Source: Rhizopus sp. PT2906 | Lineage: Eukaryota > Mucoromycota > Mucoromycetes > Mucorales > Rhizopodaceae | NCBI GenBank assembly: GCA_025529335.1 | Contig: JAMYHX010000124.1 | Coordinates: 27,703-91,702, forward strand | Length of the DNA stretch: 64,000 bases | Reading direction: 5' to 3' | Part shown: piece after piece, positions 10,631 through 23,857 of the stretch | Numbering within the stretch: the first letter of the stretch is position 1 | How the letters are laid out: each line of letters opens with the position of its first letter | Position numbers and translations under genes: made by a program | Notes under the pieces: model-generated | Told to the model about the DNA's origin: nothing | Database searches by the model: none | What the model saw: the letters and a program-made list of their open reading frames with translations, nothing else

Positions 10631-12092
10631 ATGTCTCAATATAAACTTAGTGAAGCTCAAACTGCAGCTTTGAATACTATCGTTGATCGCTTTCATGTCT
10701 CTACTGAAACCTTGAAAAAGATTACTGATCAATTTGTTCAAGAAATGGAAAAGGGTTTAGATCATGAAGGAGCTACGAGTAAGTTGGTTTATGATTGATA
10801 AGAAACAGATGCCTAATTATAAACAGTCGCCATGATTCCTTCTTTTGTCTCTGGTCGTTGTACTGGTGAGGAAAAGGGTCACTTTATGGCTCTTGACTTG
10901 GGTGGAACTAATTTACGTGTCTGTCATGTCACTCTGCTGGGTAACGGTGAATACACCATTCGCCAACAGAAATACATTGTATCAGAAGAACTCAAGATTG
11001 GCCCCATGCGTATTCTCTGTGACTTTATCGCTGACTGTGTCGACAGTTTCTTGACCGAACATGGTACCGAAGATAGCCAAGAAATCATCCAACTTGGTTA
11101 TACTTTCTCTTTCCCTGTTCTCCAGACAAGCATTAACCGTGGTGTGCTTAAGCAATGGACCAAGGGTTTTGCATGCTCTGGTGCTGTCGGTCGTGACGTT
11201 GCTATCCTCTTGCAAGACTCATTCCGTCGCAAAAATCTGAACGTGAACATTGCTGCTGTAAGTATACATCTAGCAGTACATCAGAAAGAGTGAGCTAACA
11301 TGTGATTAGATTGTTAATGACACAGTGGGTACTCTCATGGCTCACGCGTACAAGCATCCAGAAACAACCATGGGTGTCATCCTCGGTACTGGTTTCAATG
11401 CTGCTTATTATCAAGATATGTCAACAGTTCCAAAGTGGAAGGGAGATAAGAATCAGGAAATGGTCATTAATATGGAGTGCGGTGCATTTGATTGTGAAAG
11501 AAGAGTGCTACCATTAACCATCTATGATAACAAGATGGATCGTGAATCACTAAACGTTCATCAACAGCTTCATGAAAAGATGGTCGCCGGTATGTATCTC
11601 GGTGAGATCACGCGTAACGCTCTGCTTGACTTGGTTGATCAGCAGTTATTATTTAATGGAAACTCTTCCAAAGAATTAAACAAGAACTGGAGCTTTGAAA
11701 CTGCTTACATGTCTACAATTGAGGTAGACGAAACACCCGAATTGATGGATACAGCACACATCCTCGAGTCCGTTCTCAATATCCCTAGCACAACATTAGC
11801 TGATCGTCAGATTGTGAAAAAGGTCTGTAACGCAGTTGGTACACGAGCAGCCCGTATCGCCTGCTGTCACATTGCTGGTGTCATGACAAAGACGGGTAAA
11901 GTGGGGGAAGAATGCGTGATTGCCATTGACGGATCATTATTCGAATTCTATCCCAACTTTGAAAAGAACATGGGTGATGCATTGGCTGAAGTCCTTGGTG
12001 AGCAGGCTCGTTCCAAGGTTAGATTTGATCTTGCCAGAGATGGTTCAGGTCTTGGTGCAGCTATTATTGCAATGATTGCTTCAAAACAATAA
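10631..12092 (+). CDS. HXK: Hexokinase
   Basis: Exons 10631-10778, 10827-11257 and 11310-12092 give 453 residues, slightly shorter than yeast hexokinases (about 485). It phosphorylates hexoses with ATP, the first step of glycolysis, in the cytosol. Visible motifs: phosphate-1 loop LDLGGTNLRV (about residues 72-81), sugar-binding FSFPVLQTSINRGVLKQWTK, the catalytic-Asp segment IVNDTVGT at the start of exon 3, GVILGTGFNAAY, and the C-terminal adenosine-site region with GSLFEFYPNF and DGSGLGAA. In the usual NxEWGAFD motif the Trp is replaced by Cys (NMECGAFD) while the Glu is kept. All expected catalytic residues are present, so activity is likely. The start is the first ATG after a pyrimidine-rich leader. 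Confidence 0.93.
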
Positions 12093-13423
12093 ATAAATAG
12101 AAAAATGAATGATTCCTTGTATAGCCCAATAAGAAGTATTCATTTGTCCCGTTTTTACCAGTTTTCCGTGTAACTCTGATAATATGTTTGTCACCCAGGG
12201 GTTATTAATGTAATACGCGTCATTCTCAGAAAGACTCTTTCTCTTGTTTTTAACTTGTATATTTTGTGGCATGTAAGAAAGCTTTGATGTATCCTTGAAT
12301 ATTGTAGAAAACAAAGCGATATTTACGATCCAAGGAGGACTAACTCTAACTGTAACACAAGAAATACTTATGTAAGCAATAGTTGTCTTTTTTCTACTAC
12401 CTTGAGCCAAATAAGCCCTGTTATGGTATGGGAATAATAATCCTATAAAAAAGAAATTTATATTCATACTTAACAAGCGACTCAAGCCAAGCCGTGTACG
12501 ACGATTATGATTAAAGTAATTTTTTAGCGCAGCATTCTATGTTTCTACTGTTTTTTGAAAATGAATTTGCCTTGGAATTAGAAAATCTTTGCCTTCAAAC
12601 CAAGCGATCATCTTGATCCGGAGAAGCTTGTTCAAGCCGATATTTTCAAAGCCATGTCTACGATGAATGTCCTATCTTCTATTGGGGTAAATCCATCAGG
12701 ATTCTCCAAGCTCCTATGCTCTCGGTTTTATGCTCAAATAGTTTGACTACAAATGGAATATGGCATAGCCATCAACAGTTTCAGTTACACTCAGCTGAAA
12801 ACTCCAAGCCAAAACTTTCATTTCTAAAGCTTTACGTCCATCTGATGAAGATGATTGCTACATGACTAGAAATATGAATGTGTCTACTTTTTTCTTTGAT
12901 TTCCAAACTTTTGTAACATTATGTCATATGCTAATAATTGTATATTACTGCCATGTAGAACTGCTCAAATGCATTTGAAAAAGAACCAAGAAAGGTACAT
13001 GTGATGACCTTTTATAAAAGCCTTTCCTCGGATTAGTCATTTCATTGATGAATTCCTCTTAAATAATTATATTTATTACAAACAATTCTACAGAATTATT
13101 TTTTAATTAGACTCAATCTTGCTGTAAAACAAACAAAAAGCAGAAAAATATAAAACTGCAAATAGCCCATTTTGGTTGTACAAACGGGTAAAGAATAAAT
13201 AGAAAGGTCATAACTATGCTAATGTATCCATAGTTTCTAAGCATTATATCGTTGTCTTGACTACATATTAAAAAAATGCAGAAAAAAAAAAAAAAAAAGA
13301 AAGAGAAGCAATAATTCAAAATGAGTCATTGACTAATTTTGAGCATCCGACAGTAAAGAAGACAACTTGATTTCTCTTTTGTTTTTTTCTTGTTTTTTTT
13401 TTCACTTTGTTTTCCCTTTAAAT
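12093..13423. other. Intergenic between hexokinase and ARO7
   Basis: AT-rich DNA with a homopolymer A run near 13,280 and T-rich tracts before ARO7 (13,380-13,400). The open frames here look like shadows or chance; no domain or RNA gene recognised. Confidence 0.5.
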
Positions 13424-14431
13424 ATGACTGTGGACACTTATTCATTAGACAAACTAAGAAGTACACTTATTCGCTTAGAAGATACCATCATTTTTGGTAA
13501 GATTAATAAATAATGTGAATAAATAGGAAGCTCATTGTACTACAGCCCTTATCGAAAGAGCACAATTTGCACTAAATCAATGTGTCTACGAAAGAGGAGC
13601 ACTCGAATTTAACGGTGCAACAGGAGAAAAGAGCTTCTTGGAATACTTCTTTTGGGAAACAGAGAAAGTTCATGGTAACTGATAGAAACATCAAAATCAA
13701 CATATTATCTAATACATCTTTTTTCAACAGCCAAGGTTCGCAGATACACAAGGTAATATTCACGCAATTGGAATGTTATACAGAAAAGATATCAACGTTT
13801 TGAATGTAGTCCGGATGAGTATGCATTCACTTCACCTTTACCCGACCCTATTCTTCCACCACTTCAATATGATGAATTTTTGTATCCAAATGATATTAAT
13901 GTTAACAATCGAATTATGGACATATATATCAAAGACATCTTACCGGTTATTTGTAAAAAAGGTGATGATATGAATTATGGTAGTTCAGCAACAAAAGATA
14001 TTGAAGCATTACAAGCCTTAAGTAAACGTATACATTTTGGTAAGCCACCTTTATTTGTTACTCCCTTTCATTCATTCATTCATTTTTTTTTTAAAGGTAA
14101 ATTCATTGCAGAGTCCAAGTTTAGATCAAATCCATCCGAATACATTAAACTCGCTCTGGATGAAGATAGAGAAAAGATTGATGAATTATTGACGAATAAG
14201 CAAGTAGAAGCAAAGGTATTGGAGAGATTACACAGAAAGGCTTTGGTCTATGGACAAACACTGGATGAAGAACAAGAAGGAACAAGTAAACATTTACGTA
14301 TTCCAGTTGAATTAGTAGTCAATCTCTATAAGCAATGGGTTATTCCATTAACAAAGCAAGTTGAAGTGGACTATTTGATTATCAGAGGAAAGGCTGCTGC
14401 TGCTGCTGCTGCCTGTCAAGTGTCAAAATAA
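13424..14431 (+). CDS. ARO7: Chorismate mutase
   Basis: Five exons (13424-13496, 13546-13674, 13731-13752, 13789-14039, 14097-14431) make a 269-residue protein, close to yeast Aro7 (256). It converts chorismate to prephenate, the branch step to Phe and Tyr. The all-helical AroQ fold shows as LRSTLIRLEDTIIFALIERA at the N-terminus, followed by FLEYFFWETE, FTSPLPDP, and the later FGKFIAESKF and DREKIDELLTN, all at family positions. Allosteric control by Trp (activator) and Tyr (inhibitor) is known for the fungal enzymes. Oddities: a 22-nt micro-exon 3, and a GCT repeat giving a five- to six-Ala tract near the C-terminus not found in yeast. Confidence 0.92.
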
Positions 14432-14581
14432 ACTCAAGTCTTACAAATTTCCTGTTTAGGCATATTCAGGTACGATGGATCTATTCAAGAATGTGTGCAG
14501 AAAGATAAAAGAGAGAGAAATAGAGAATTTATTGTGTGTGTGTATTATGTGAAAATGTCAGGCAGATGAATAAATTGTTAT

Positions 14582-16028
14582 TTACATGCGTTTTCTTGTT
14601 TTACACTGCTTTTTTAGTTTCTTCATCAGTTCTCTTCCTTTCCTTATTTGAAACTCTTCCCCACTATTTAGTAATGCATTGATCAAGCCTTTTGCAATGT
14701 TGTCGCTAAAGGGAGGAGAAAGAAGATATGAGCATAAAAAAGCGTCAAGAGACATTAGGCACTTACTGTAAATATGTGTCTTCTTCTGTCTCTTCTTGTT
14801 CTCTTAAATTGACTTCTTCAAATCCAGGAAAGTTAGGTGCGAGGTTAAAGTGACGTAACTCGAAACCACCCAAGAATTGATTGTCTCTTGGGTCTCTGAA
14901 TGCTAGTGTACCGTATGCATCAGCGTTTTGTTCGTATGAGCTAAAATCATCATCTTCGTCTTCATCAGGTAAATCAGGCCCTAACAGATCACTAAGATAG
15001 TTTGCATATCGAGGTTCACCAGTCACTGTCAACTCTTCGTCGTCACTATTATTATCGTCATAGTCTTCCACAGTAGCATCATCTTCATCCTCAATGTCTT
15101 CATAATCCTCATCATCTTCATCATCGCTATCACTAATAGGTGGAAGGTTTACAAATTGAACGCGTGTAGTAGAAGACTTGGCTTGTTCTAATTCATTATC
15201 ACTATTATCTAATTCTTCTAAAGTAATTCTTTCGTCTTCACTACTATCACTGTAACCATCATTAGGTGAATAGTCTTCATCTTCACTACTATCTTCATCA
15301 TCATCCAATTCAGTCATTAATCGGAAATGCAAAGGAAGCTGATTTTCTTTATCTTCTTGAATGGATTCTTCGTCTTCACTACTCTCTTCTTCAGGCACAT
15401 AATCCTCATCTTCATCATCCATGACCAATTGTCTACTTGATATAAAATCATCAGGTTGTAATAATTTCATGTATCGATAATAGTCTTGATCTTCCATATC
15501 TTCATCTGACTCTTCTTGACTTATTTCTACAAGATTACCTATAATCTGTACAGGACTATAATTTACGTTTAATTCCCATAAATGATACTTTTTTGTGTTT
15601 AAACATACTTTGTGCCAGTTACAATAAAGGTTGCTCCATCTTCAGGCATAAATAAGTGTGTCAATTTTTGTGCTTCCACCTTGAACAAATAAGATAAATG
15701 ATGGCTCTCTTTTTTATATTAATTTCTTACCAAATCTCTTTGTAAAGTACACAGCACATATGTATCTCCTCTGATATTCACTTGAAGACAAGTCTTTCCT
15801 GCTTTTGGTTCATCTATTAAAGTAACCTTATCTCTTTGGTTAATCTTTTTTTTTTTTGGTTCCTAGATTTGAATAATAAGCTTACATGGCTCAATTGAAT
15901 GATTGCATCGTTTGGTAGTGAAAAGGACTCTCCAGGAGCTAAGCGTACACCTTTATATGATTTAAGTTACTTTATTGACTTTTGTAAGCTATTTCTTTTT
16001 CTCTCTTTTTACCCCAAAAGGAGGTCAT
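14582..16028 (-). CDS. Nucleoplasmin-like domain acidic protein (no FKBP domain)
   Basis: Six exons (16028-16013, 15950-15886, 15844-15731, 15679-15609, 15555-14767, 14705-14582) encode 392 residues. Residues 1 to about 100 start MTSFWGVRLAPGESFSLP and continue with CLQVNIRGDTYVLCTLQRDL and FMPEDGATFIVTG, the pattern of the nucleoplasmin-like domain that begins nucleolar FKBPs such as Fpr3/Fpr4. About 200 residues rich in Asp, Glu and Ser follow, then FELRHFNLAPNFPGFEEV and a basic tail (KKLKKQCKTRKRM). The FKBP isomerase domain that normally ends the family is absent, and the frame closes with a proper stop. A histone chaperone or nucleolar role is inferred. The first exon is only 16 nt. The exon 3 acceptor lies in an A-rich run and is the least certain junction. 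Confidence 0.75.
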
Positions 16029-17271
16029 TTGAATTATGTTTAAATAAAAAGAGAGAGAAAACTTTTTTTTTTTGACAGTGTTTCTCTACTCCGGCATGAG
16101 CCAATAAAAAGAGACAAAGCTTTTTTGCCTTTTCTTATCAAGTGATAATATCTCGCAAGCACACGCAATAGAAACACTGATTCCATGATTTTATCTTTAA
16201 TGGAGATACACCTTCTCTACTCGCCCCCATTCAACCATGTGCACGATCGAAGAATAATTTACAGTCTTGGTCGCGAGAGAGATTCTATGGACATATGGAT
16301 GTAAAGAATGACAGTGAAACACTTTTGCGTCTGAAATCTTACAGCCAAGCTTTGAACGCTCCTTTCGAATTATTACATACAATACCATGTAGTATTGGCA
16401 AGTTCTTGCTTCAATCCTTGGTTAAAATTGCTCTGACTACTATCGAGAAGACGCAATTCTAGCGGGCCTTTATTGATTATCGTCTATGCGAGGCTTATGA
16501 TAGAAACTTAAGCAAATTTACGCAGGTTATCCTTAGAAACACTCTTCCTTGATGCTGAAGACGATGGCATTATCGATCTCACGGCAAGGTATTTTTGATT
16601 CTCTAGGCTGTTTATCTTATTGGCGTACATGCGAAATTTTACCGGCAATGTCAATATTTTCCCCTACTCTAGTCAAATAATTTGTTGACGATCTTACTGC
16701 TCTTACATATTGACTTTGGATAACTATTGCATTGGTATAAAGAAGAATGCTCTCAGTGTTCTTTCGCCCTAACCGAGATTATACATGCTTCATCATATGG
16801 TAGATGACATCTACCGCTTTGATTTGCCTGTTCATTATGAAACTGAACATGATAATGATTATTATCAAACTTTGGAATGTGATGTTTAAAGGACAATAGT
16901 CTTTTTCTTAAGCTTAAGCTTGTTGCCACTTTGAACACAATCGTATCTTTGTTCCATCTTTTTCTTATTAACATTATGGACTCAACTCTGTGCTCATTAA
17001 CAGCATGTCTTTATCTGCCTTTGTTTTAAAAAACGTGTACACTCATTTTGGATATCTTTAAAATAAACTGTAAACAGGAAAAAAGTGTTTTTCCCCTTTC
17101 CATAAAAATAAAAATGCCAAGTAACAAAGTCGTGAAGTGCTTTCATTTTTGGACAGCATCAAATTTTAAAACTACGACGTGCATTTTCCAATTCACTAAA
17201 CTTGGCTCTTCATTAGAGGGCAGTGCTCATCATTTTGTTTTGCCTTTTTTTTTAATACCAAAACAACCGCT
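16029..17271. other. Divergent intergenic region
   Basis: Separates the nucleoplasmin-like gene (-) from MON2 (+) and should hold both promoters. It is AT-rich; short frames on both strands lack recognisable content. No RNA gene seen. Confidence 0.5.
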
Positions 17272-20200
17272 ATGAGTGGTCTTACAGCGTTCTTGCAAAC
17301 AGAACTTTTGACCCTTTCAAGCGAAGCTAGAAGAAAGCATCCAGAAATTAAAGAAGTAAGCAAAGAAGAAGAAGAAGGTTACTGACATCATATTAACACA
17401 CAATTTTACAGGCAGCAGAAAGACTTGGTGTCATATTAAGAAGCTTCAAAGAAAGGCCTGGATACAGTATTGCTAATGGTTAGTCATTATGAAAAAGTCA
17501 TTGCTTAAACTAAACATGTTTGTTTTTAGAGTTGGCGAAAACTGACGACGCTCTAAGGCCATTCGTGTTGGCATGCGAAACAAAGCAAGTAAAGCTGATT
17601 ACCATCGCGATTGGATGCATACAAAAGCTTATATCATTTCATGCTATACCGGAGGTAAAAAAGAGGCAGAAGGAAAGAATGAACATATGCTGACTTTATG
17701 ATAGACCTCAGTCAGGACAATCCTGCGTACCTTGACAGATATAAGTGTGCATGGAGTAGATATTCAACTTAAAATATTACAAACAGTTTTGCCATTATTG
17801 AACAATTATAGAAGTGTTCATGATGATATTTTGGCAGAAGTAACAAACAAAAAGAATTCACTCAACAGACACACTCACATTGTCATATTAGGCACTCCTC
17901 ATCTGTTTTCGATTACAAGACTCGAAAGCTATGGTAGTCAACAATACAGCAGTAGCAACACTACGTCAACTTGTCATATTCGTATTTGATAAGGTAACCA
18001 AAGAGGATTCACTCGGCTTACAGCAATCAGATGCAACGCATGAAATAGAAATAAGCTCAGGAGAAAAGATTAAATTACTTCCATGCGCCAAGGATGCGTA
18101 TTATTTATTCCAAGATTTATGTTTATTAACAAACGGGGATCCACCAGAATATCTTCGATTGAACCATCTATCAAAGACATTTGGGTTAGAGTTGATTGAA
18201 AGTGTATTAACCAACCATTATGCACTCTTTCGGGAGGTATGACAGTATTCGATCATAAACGTATAATTCTCTAACCCCCCTTTTTTAATATAGCACAAGG
18301 AGTTGAATTCCATTCTGAAAGAACGAGTCTGTCCAATGTTTATCAAAAACTTTTCGGAAAAGAGTGAATTCTCCCAAACAATGAGATTAACAAGAGTCGT
18401 CAACATTTTGATTAAACAGTTTAGCCAAATCTTGATTATGGAATGTGAAGTATTCTTGTCCATGTTTGTAAAGATATTAGAACCAGAGAATCCACTGTGG
18501 TTGAGAGTACTGGCTATGGAGGTATTTAAGGGAGTATGCAGCGATGCTGCATTAACAAGATCCATCTACAGCTGGTACGACCGTCCTGCTAGTTCCACAA
18601 ATGTCTTTCAAGGCATGATCACCAACTTTGGACGTATAGCAACAGAAAAACCTCAAACTATTGGTGCGAATCAGACAGGAAGAGATAGTATTGATGCAGG
18701 GTCAGGCCATGCAGGATATGCAACCTATGTATCCCAGAATACATCGACATCAGCAACACCAGAAGGATTGAGTGCCATGTCTTCTACTATGCGCATTCAA
18801 TGGTTAGTTTCTTTTAAAAGTCATGTTTTTATTGATCCATGTTAATTATTCTTAAATAGCATTGATCAGTTAGACAAAACAGAACCACCCACTATACCAG
18901 AGACGTACATTTTTTATCTTTCTTTACAGTGTTTAAATTCAATTGCTGATGGACTAGCTGGTTTTGCCCTCTCTCGTTTTTCTCCTGGATCGACCAAGTT
19001 GATCCAGGATGATGATCCCATCAAAAACGACCTTGATCTTGTTACTGAAATGGCCAATGTCGCTTGGCCCGGACTCTTGGCTGCCATGTCGTTCTACCTA
19101 ACAGCCAATCTCGATGAAGAGTTATTCCAATCCACGTTAAAATCCTACCAAAACTTCACCAATGTATGCGGCGTTCTCGACCTTGTTACGCCTCGTGATG
19201 CATTTTTAACCAACCTGTGCAAGAATGCGATACCGATGATTCCTATTTTATCTTCAGGACTGATCACTAACAGCAATACGAAAAATAGCACAGCAAGCGT
19301 AGCTACCATCTCATCCCTCCAGCAGACATCAGCAGTATCCTTTTCAGAGTTATCTGCTCAACAGCAACAGGCGCTGGCCAACATCACTCTAAATGAGAAG
19401 AATCTATATAGTTTGCGAGTACTTTTGAACATTGTCATGTTCTTGAGCAATGTCTTGGGCGCATCATGGTATCTTGTGCTCGAAACCTTACAGTTGGCTG
19501 ATTTCTTGTTGTTCAATCGACCTACACCTAAAAGCTCTTCAGGTACTAGTGTAGTAGGTTCAGTAGCAACAGGAGGAGGAGCAGGAGGAGCTAGTCTGAG
19601 AAGAACCATGACAAATTCGTCAACAGTAGGATTGAATCTCTCAGGTAATTGTCTGATTTGCATCATGATTGTCTCTCTTTTTTATTCATGTTATCTCCTT
19701 AGCACAAGATGCCAATAGCCAGATAAAAGAGTCAGACCATGTGGCAATTATCCGAGCATCGTTCCAGCGATTGCTTGATAATAGTAAATTATTGGACGAT
19801 GATTCATTTACTGCCCTCGCTGCCTCATTATGTCGTCTCAGTTCTGAGATTAGTGGAGTACCATTTAGTGCAGATGAATCTGTCTTTTCTCACAAGTCAT
19901 CAAGAACGGTAAGTAAAATAAACAAAAATAGAAGCAAATCTAATGATGGGCTTGAAGAAAATATATAATATTAGATCATTTGCCATAGACAAACTTCAAT
20001 ACATTGTAACTTTAGACATGAATAGACTCATTAGCCCAAAAAGCCAATCACCAGGAGTATGGGACTTGATCATGACACATCTTATTGCAACAGCCAACTA
20101 TCCATTGACACCATCATCCATTCGCACCCAATGTTGCGAAACAATTGCAGACATTATAACAGACGTCATAAACTATGTTATCTCAGAGTATAAACAAGTA

Positions 20201-23185
20201 GATGAAAATATCCAAACCTGTTTACTATTAGCTCTCAGTCAGTGTATCAACTATACCCCACCAGCGAGCGAAGAAAGCCTCTTTCAAGAAACATCTGCCA
20301 AAGCCTTCAGCGAGGTTCAAAAAATGGCTTTAGAAACGCTTAATAATCTGCTTCAGACAGCAGGACACTCATTCACATGCGGTTGGGGCCTTATATTCGA
20401 TATGCTCCGCCATGTTGCTGTATCAGCCATCGGAGTACCACCCGAGGCCATTTATGAAGAAACGGACGAAGCTTCAGAGACTCGAGCTAGCATCGACACC
20501 ACCGGATCATCTATCATCACCAATAATGCCTCAGCCATCAGCAATAGAACACCTTCAACCGCGGCCGCTGCAGTCGCCGCTGCCGGTTCTATCAAGGTTG
20601 CATTTGCCAGTCTTCAACTTATCTGCACCGACTTTTTATCGCTCTTATCACCCGACTGCCTTCGTCAATGCATTGCTACACTTGGCTCTTTTGGTATGCA
20701 AAGTGAAGATTTGAACATAAGCTTGACCGCAGTTGGACTCTTGTGGAACTTATCTGATTTTATTCAAACGCGACGCACTGAACTTATGAAAGAGCAAACA
20801 GAAAATGTACCCATTGATAACGAAAGTTTGAATATCGACATCAGTCTTTCTGGAGCAGACAGCGAATCTTCCATGACCTACAGCATTCTCTGGATGTTAC
20901 TCCTCTTGCAACTGTCACACACATGCACAGATTGGCGTCCAGAGGTACGTAACGGAGCCAATCAGACATTATTCCGAACCATCAGCATGAACGGTCATGT
21001 TCTCGGTTCTCAGTTATGGAATGCATGCATCTGGAAGGTGCTCTTCCCGCTTCTTGACTCCATAAAGATGTCGTCAATCCGAGCATCCAAAATGTCACTT
21101 GGCAATAGAACTCCCATGACCAATGTAGCAGAAAGAGACAGTTCTGGCTTCATGCTGCATCATTCCAGGGATACAGCCGACAAGCAGTGGGACGAAACAA
21201 AAGTTTTGATATTAACGGGTATATCATCCATCTTTCATGACTTCTTGAACGATCTATATCAACTAGAGCATTTTTCAAGAGCATTTACCTTACTTCTCGC
21301 GCATCTCGAAGATTCATGCTTACGTTCAAGTCAAGAAGTGTCTCTTGCAAGCATCAAGAGCCTAAAGTCTCTTGTCAGCATTTCACCCGAATTCGAGCAC
21401 GCGGGCGACCTTTTACCTCTATGGCGTCGTACGTGGAATACTTGGCAAGCGATTGGCAACGGCATCAACAAGGCCACGACTGATAAACCACTGTACAGCC
21501 CACTTGAGCATGAACTCCAATCACTTACATTATCCTTATCGACATCAAGCGCGGCACCCATCTCTGATGACTTTACCCAAGACATGCTTACGGCTTACGT
21601 GTCCATGTTTACCGAGATTTACAAACTGATACCAGATACGTTCACACTGGAGGACGTCAGTGTTCTGCTGGACGTATTGAGAAATGTTCTGGTGTACTCG
21701 ACCAGTCCACAGTATCGCCCAGACATTGATCATCTGTCACCCTTGCAAGAAGCTGTACTGGACGCGGTACAAGTGTTGGATATGGGCATGCCTGGCGTTC
21801 CTCCGCTAGTGATTGCTGATCTGTCAGAATACATGACCTTGGCATTCCTGAGTCCACCTGAGGACAAACAAAAGAGCCGAGGCTACATACCACCTAGTCA
21901 GCGCAAATTTTCTACAGTGACCTATATCGCCTTGAACAAAAAGTGCAGTCATTTGATTGCCGAGTTGTTCAAACAGCATGCTCACGTCTTGTCAATGTAC
22001 ACGGATGGCGTTTTTGAGCGTATTATTGGAGCTTATGGATTGCCTATGAAGTTAAAATACGACTGTCCGCCTTCTTGCCGACATGACGATGATAAGATGC
22101 CTCTGTGGAAGTTGGCTACAGAAAAGCTTTTGGAGATACTTGTGCTTGGCTTAGAAACACTAGAGTGTTTTGGTGATGGTAAGTGAGTTGAATGGAGAGG
22201 GGGGGGAAGGAATCATGGTTTTAAATAACGAAAATAGAAGTACCACTGGAAAGATTTGTGGGTGTCTGGCGTACATTAGTTGACATATTCGAAGGCAGTC
22301 TTTTATCGCCTAGTTCACCACCAGAGAATATGAAGATTGAAGAGCTCGATGTAGACGAACACTTTGATATCTCTGTCTTGAGTGTCATACAAAACGATAT
22401 TGCAATTTATTTAGGCAAGCCTCGTGTGCCTATTGAAGTGATTCAAAAGCTAGTGAATGTGATCAGAGAGAGTTCGAGATTGTATTATATTGAAAAGACA
22501 GAACAGTCAGTATCAAGTGATATTGTTGGCACGACTGGAACGATTGTGCCTGTGATGAAGGAATCATTTGCTTATGCTGCATTTATGACACTCTTTTCTT
22601 TATGCTCAGCTGAAAACCAAGGTTTGTTTATATAAATAGTTGAGACTAGTATTAAATATCTATTAGATAACCCGCAGGTTCGTAAGCGTATTGCTAAAGT
22701 GGCCATACCTGTATTACTTGAAAGATGTGAGACAATTCTTAGAAACTACACAGCTGATGAACCTTTGCTAGGAAGGTGCCCGTTTCCCAGGTACTTGATG
22801 CGGTGAGAGAGAGAAATTACAAACGATAGTCAATGAAAAGCCCCCCCCTTCGACTGACTTGGCTTTTTTTTTTGTTAGGGTAAGAAAAGAGGAAATGTTA
22901 TTTTTTTTGAAGCAAGCGATTCAATTGAAGTTACAAGAGAATATTTTGACAATTGAAGAAAACTCAAGTAAGTTTAAAGAAATATAAAGATACAAAACTT
23001 AACATCTTTCAAAAAAAGATCCTGTAAAGAAATTACTCTTGTCTGGACCAAGAGCACATCTCTTTTATTTATATCCGTCCTTATGCAGTGTGATTACATG
23101 CGAAGATGATGTTGTAATCAGTCTGATTCAAGAATGTCTGCAGGTGACAGGTGCAGAAATGGGATTGTCTGCGCCTCTTGTATAA
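17272..23185 (+). CDS. MON2: MON2 Golgi/endosome trafficking protein
   Basis: Thirteen exons (17272-17355, 17412-17478, 17530-17654, 17705-17839, 17892-18236, 18294-18802, 18860-19644, 19703-19908, 19958-22178, 22238-22621, 22667-22802, 22879-22967, 23019-23185) total 1750 residues, near human MON2 (about 1,700). Mon2 is a large scaffold related to the non-catalytic regions of Sec7 Arf-GEFs. It works with the flippase Neo1 and Dop1 in endosome-to-Golgi traffic. The N-terminus (LQTELLTLSSEARRKHPEIKEAAERLG) is a DCB domain; VVNNTAVATLRQLVIFVFDK and LELIESVLTNHYALF fit the DCB/HUS region; the rest is helical repeat. No Sec7 domain is present, as expected. Low-complexity Gly/Ala stretches lie near 19,580 and 20,560. 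The exon 8-9 junction (intron of 49 nt) is the least certain. Confidence 0.88.
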
Positions 23186-23857
23186 TTTCAATCTTAACTT
23201 TTGATGACATATAATGATGCCTTTTTTTTGGTTTCTGTAAAATACATTGCTTATGAAAAAGTAAAGTCGCACCTGATAAATATTGCATCCAAGAGTAAAT
23301 GTTACATTCTTGTCACGCAGCAAAGCCTTGATGTCTTCATTATATCGTCTTTTATCATGATGAGTATGTAATACATATATGTTGATGGAAAAACAGTCAA
23401 GTTTCGATATACATTGTATGTACCTAAACTGCCTGAAACAATGAGAGCGGATAAGAGATGATCTAAAATACCAACGTTGCTAGGAGACATCTTTTTCCAT
23501 AAGAAGCATTTAGGACAAGTACTGACATGTATTCACAGGACTCAAAGGTATCCAAAAGCAGTTATGTATGATTCATGAGGGGAAATATTATAATAGTTTG
23601 TTTATTACATTAGAGCAAATGATCAGATCACAAAAGTTTGCTTAAAGATTAGAGAAAAAGGTTGACATATCATGGAATAAAGAAGAAAAAAATGATATGC
23701 TTTATTATAAAAGAAATATGTTTTTATATATCACATAAAGAAAAAGAAAAAGGAAACATAATATACACATAAAAGAAAGTGGAAAAGAAAGACAAGTATT
23801 GAAACAAAAGAAAAATCTATATAAGGGATTTACACAGAGTGTTTACCATTGAAAGGG
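23186..23857. other. Convergent 3' region
   Basis: Lies between the MON2 stop and the bZIP stop, which face each other. It is AT-rich with several AATAAA-like signals on both strands; open frames here show no coding character. Confidence 0.5.

Noticed and set aside
19358..21893. Antisense and out-of-frame ORFs within MON2
   Set aside because: Explained by codon bias of MON2; none has recognisable content.
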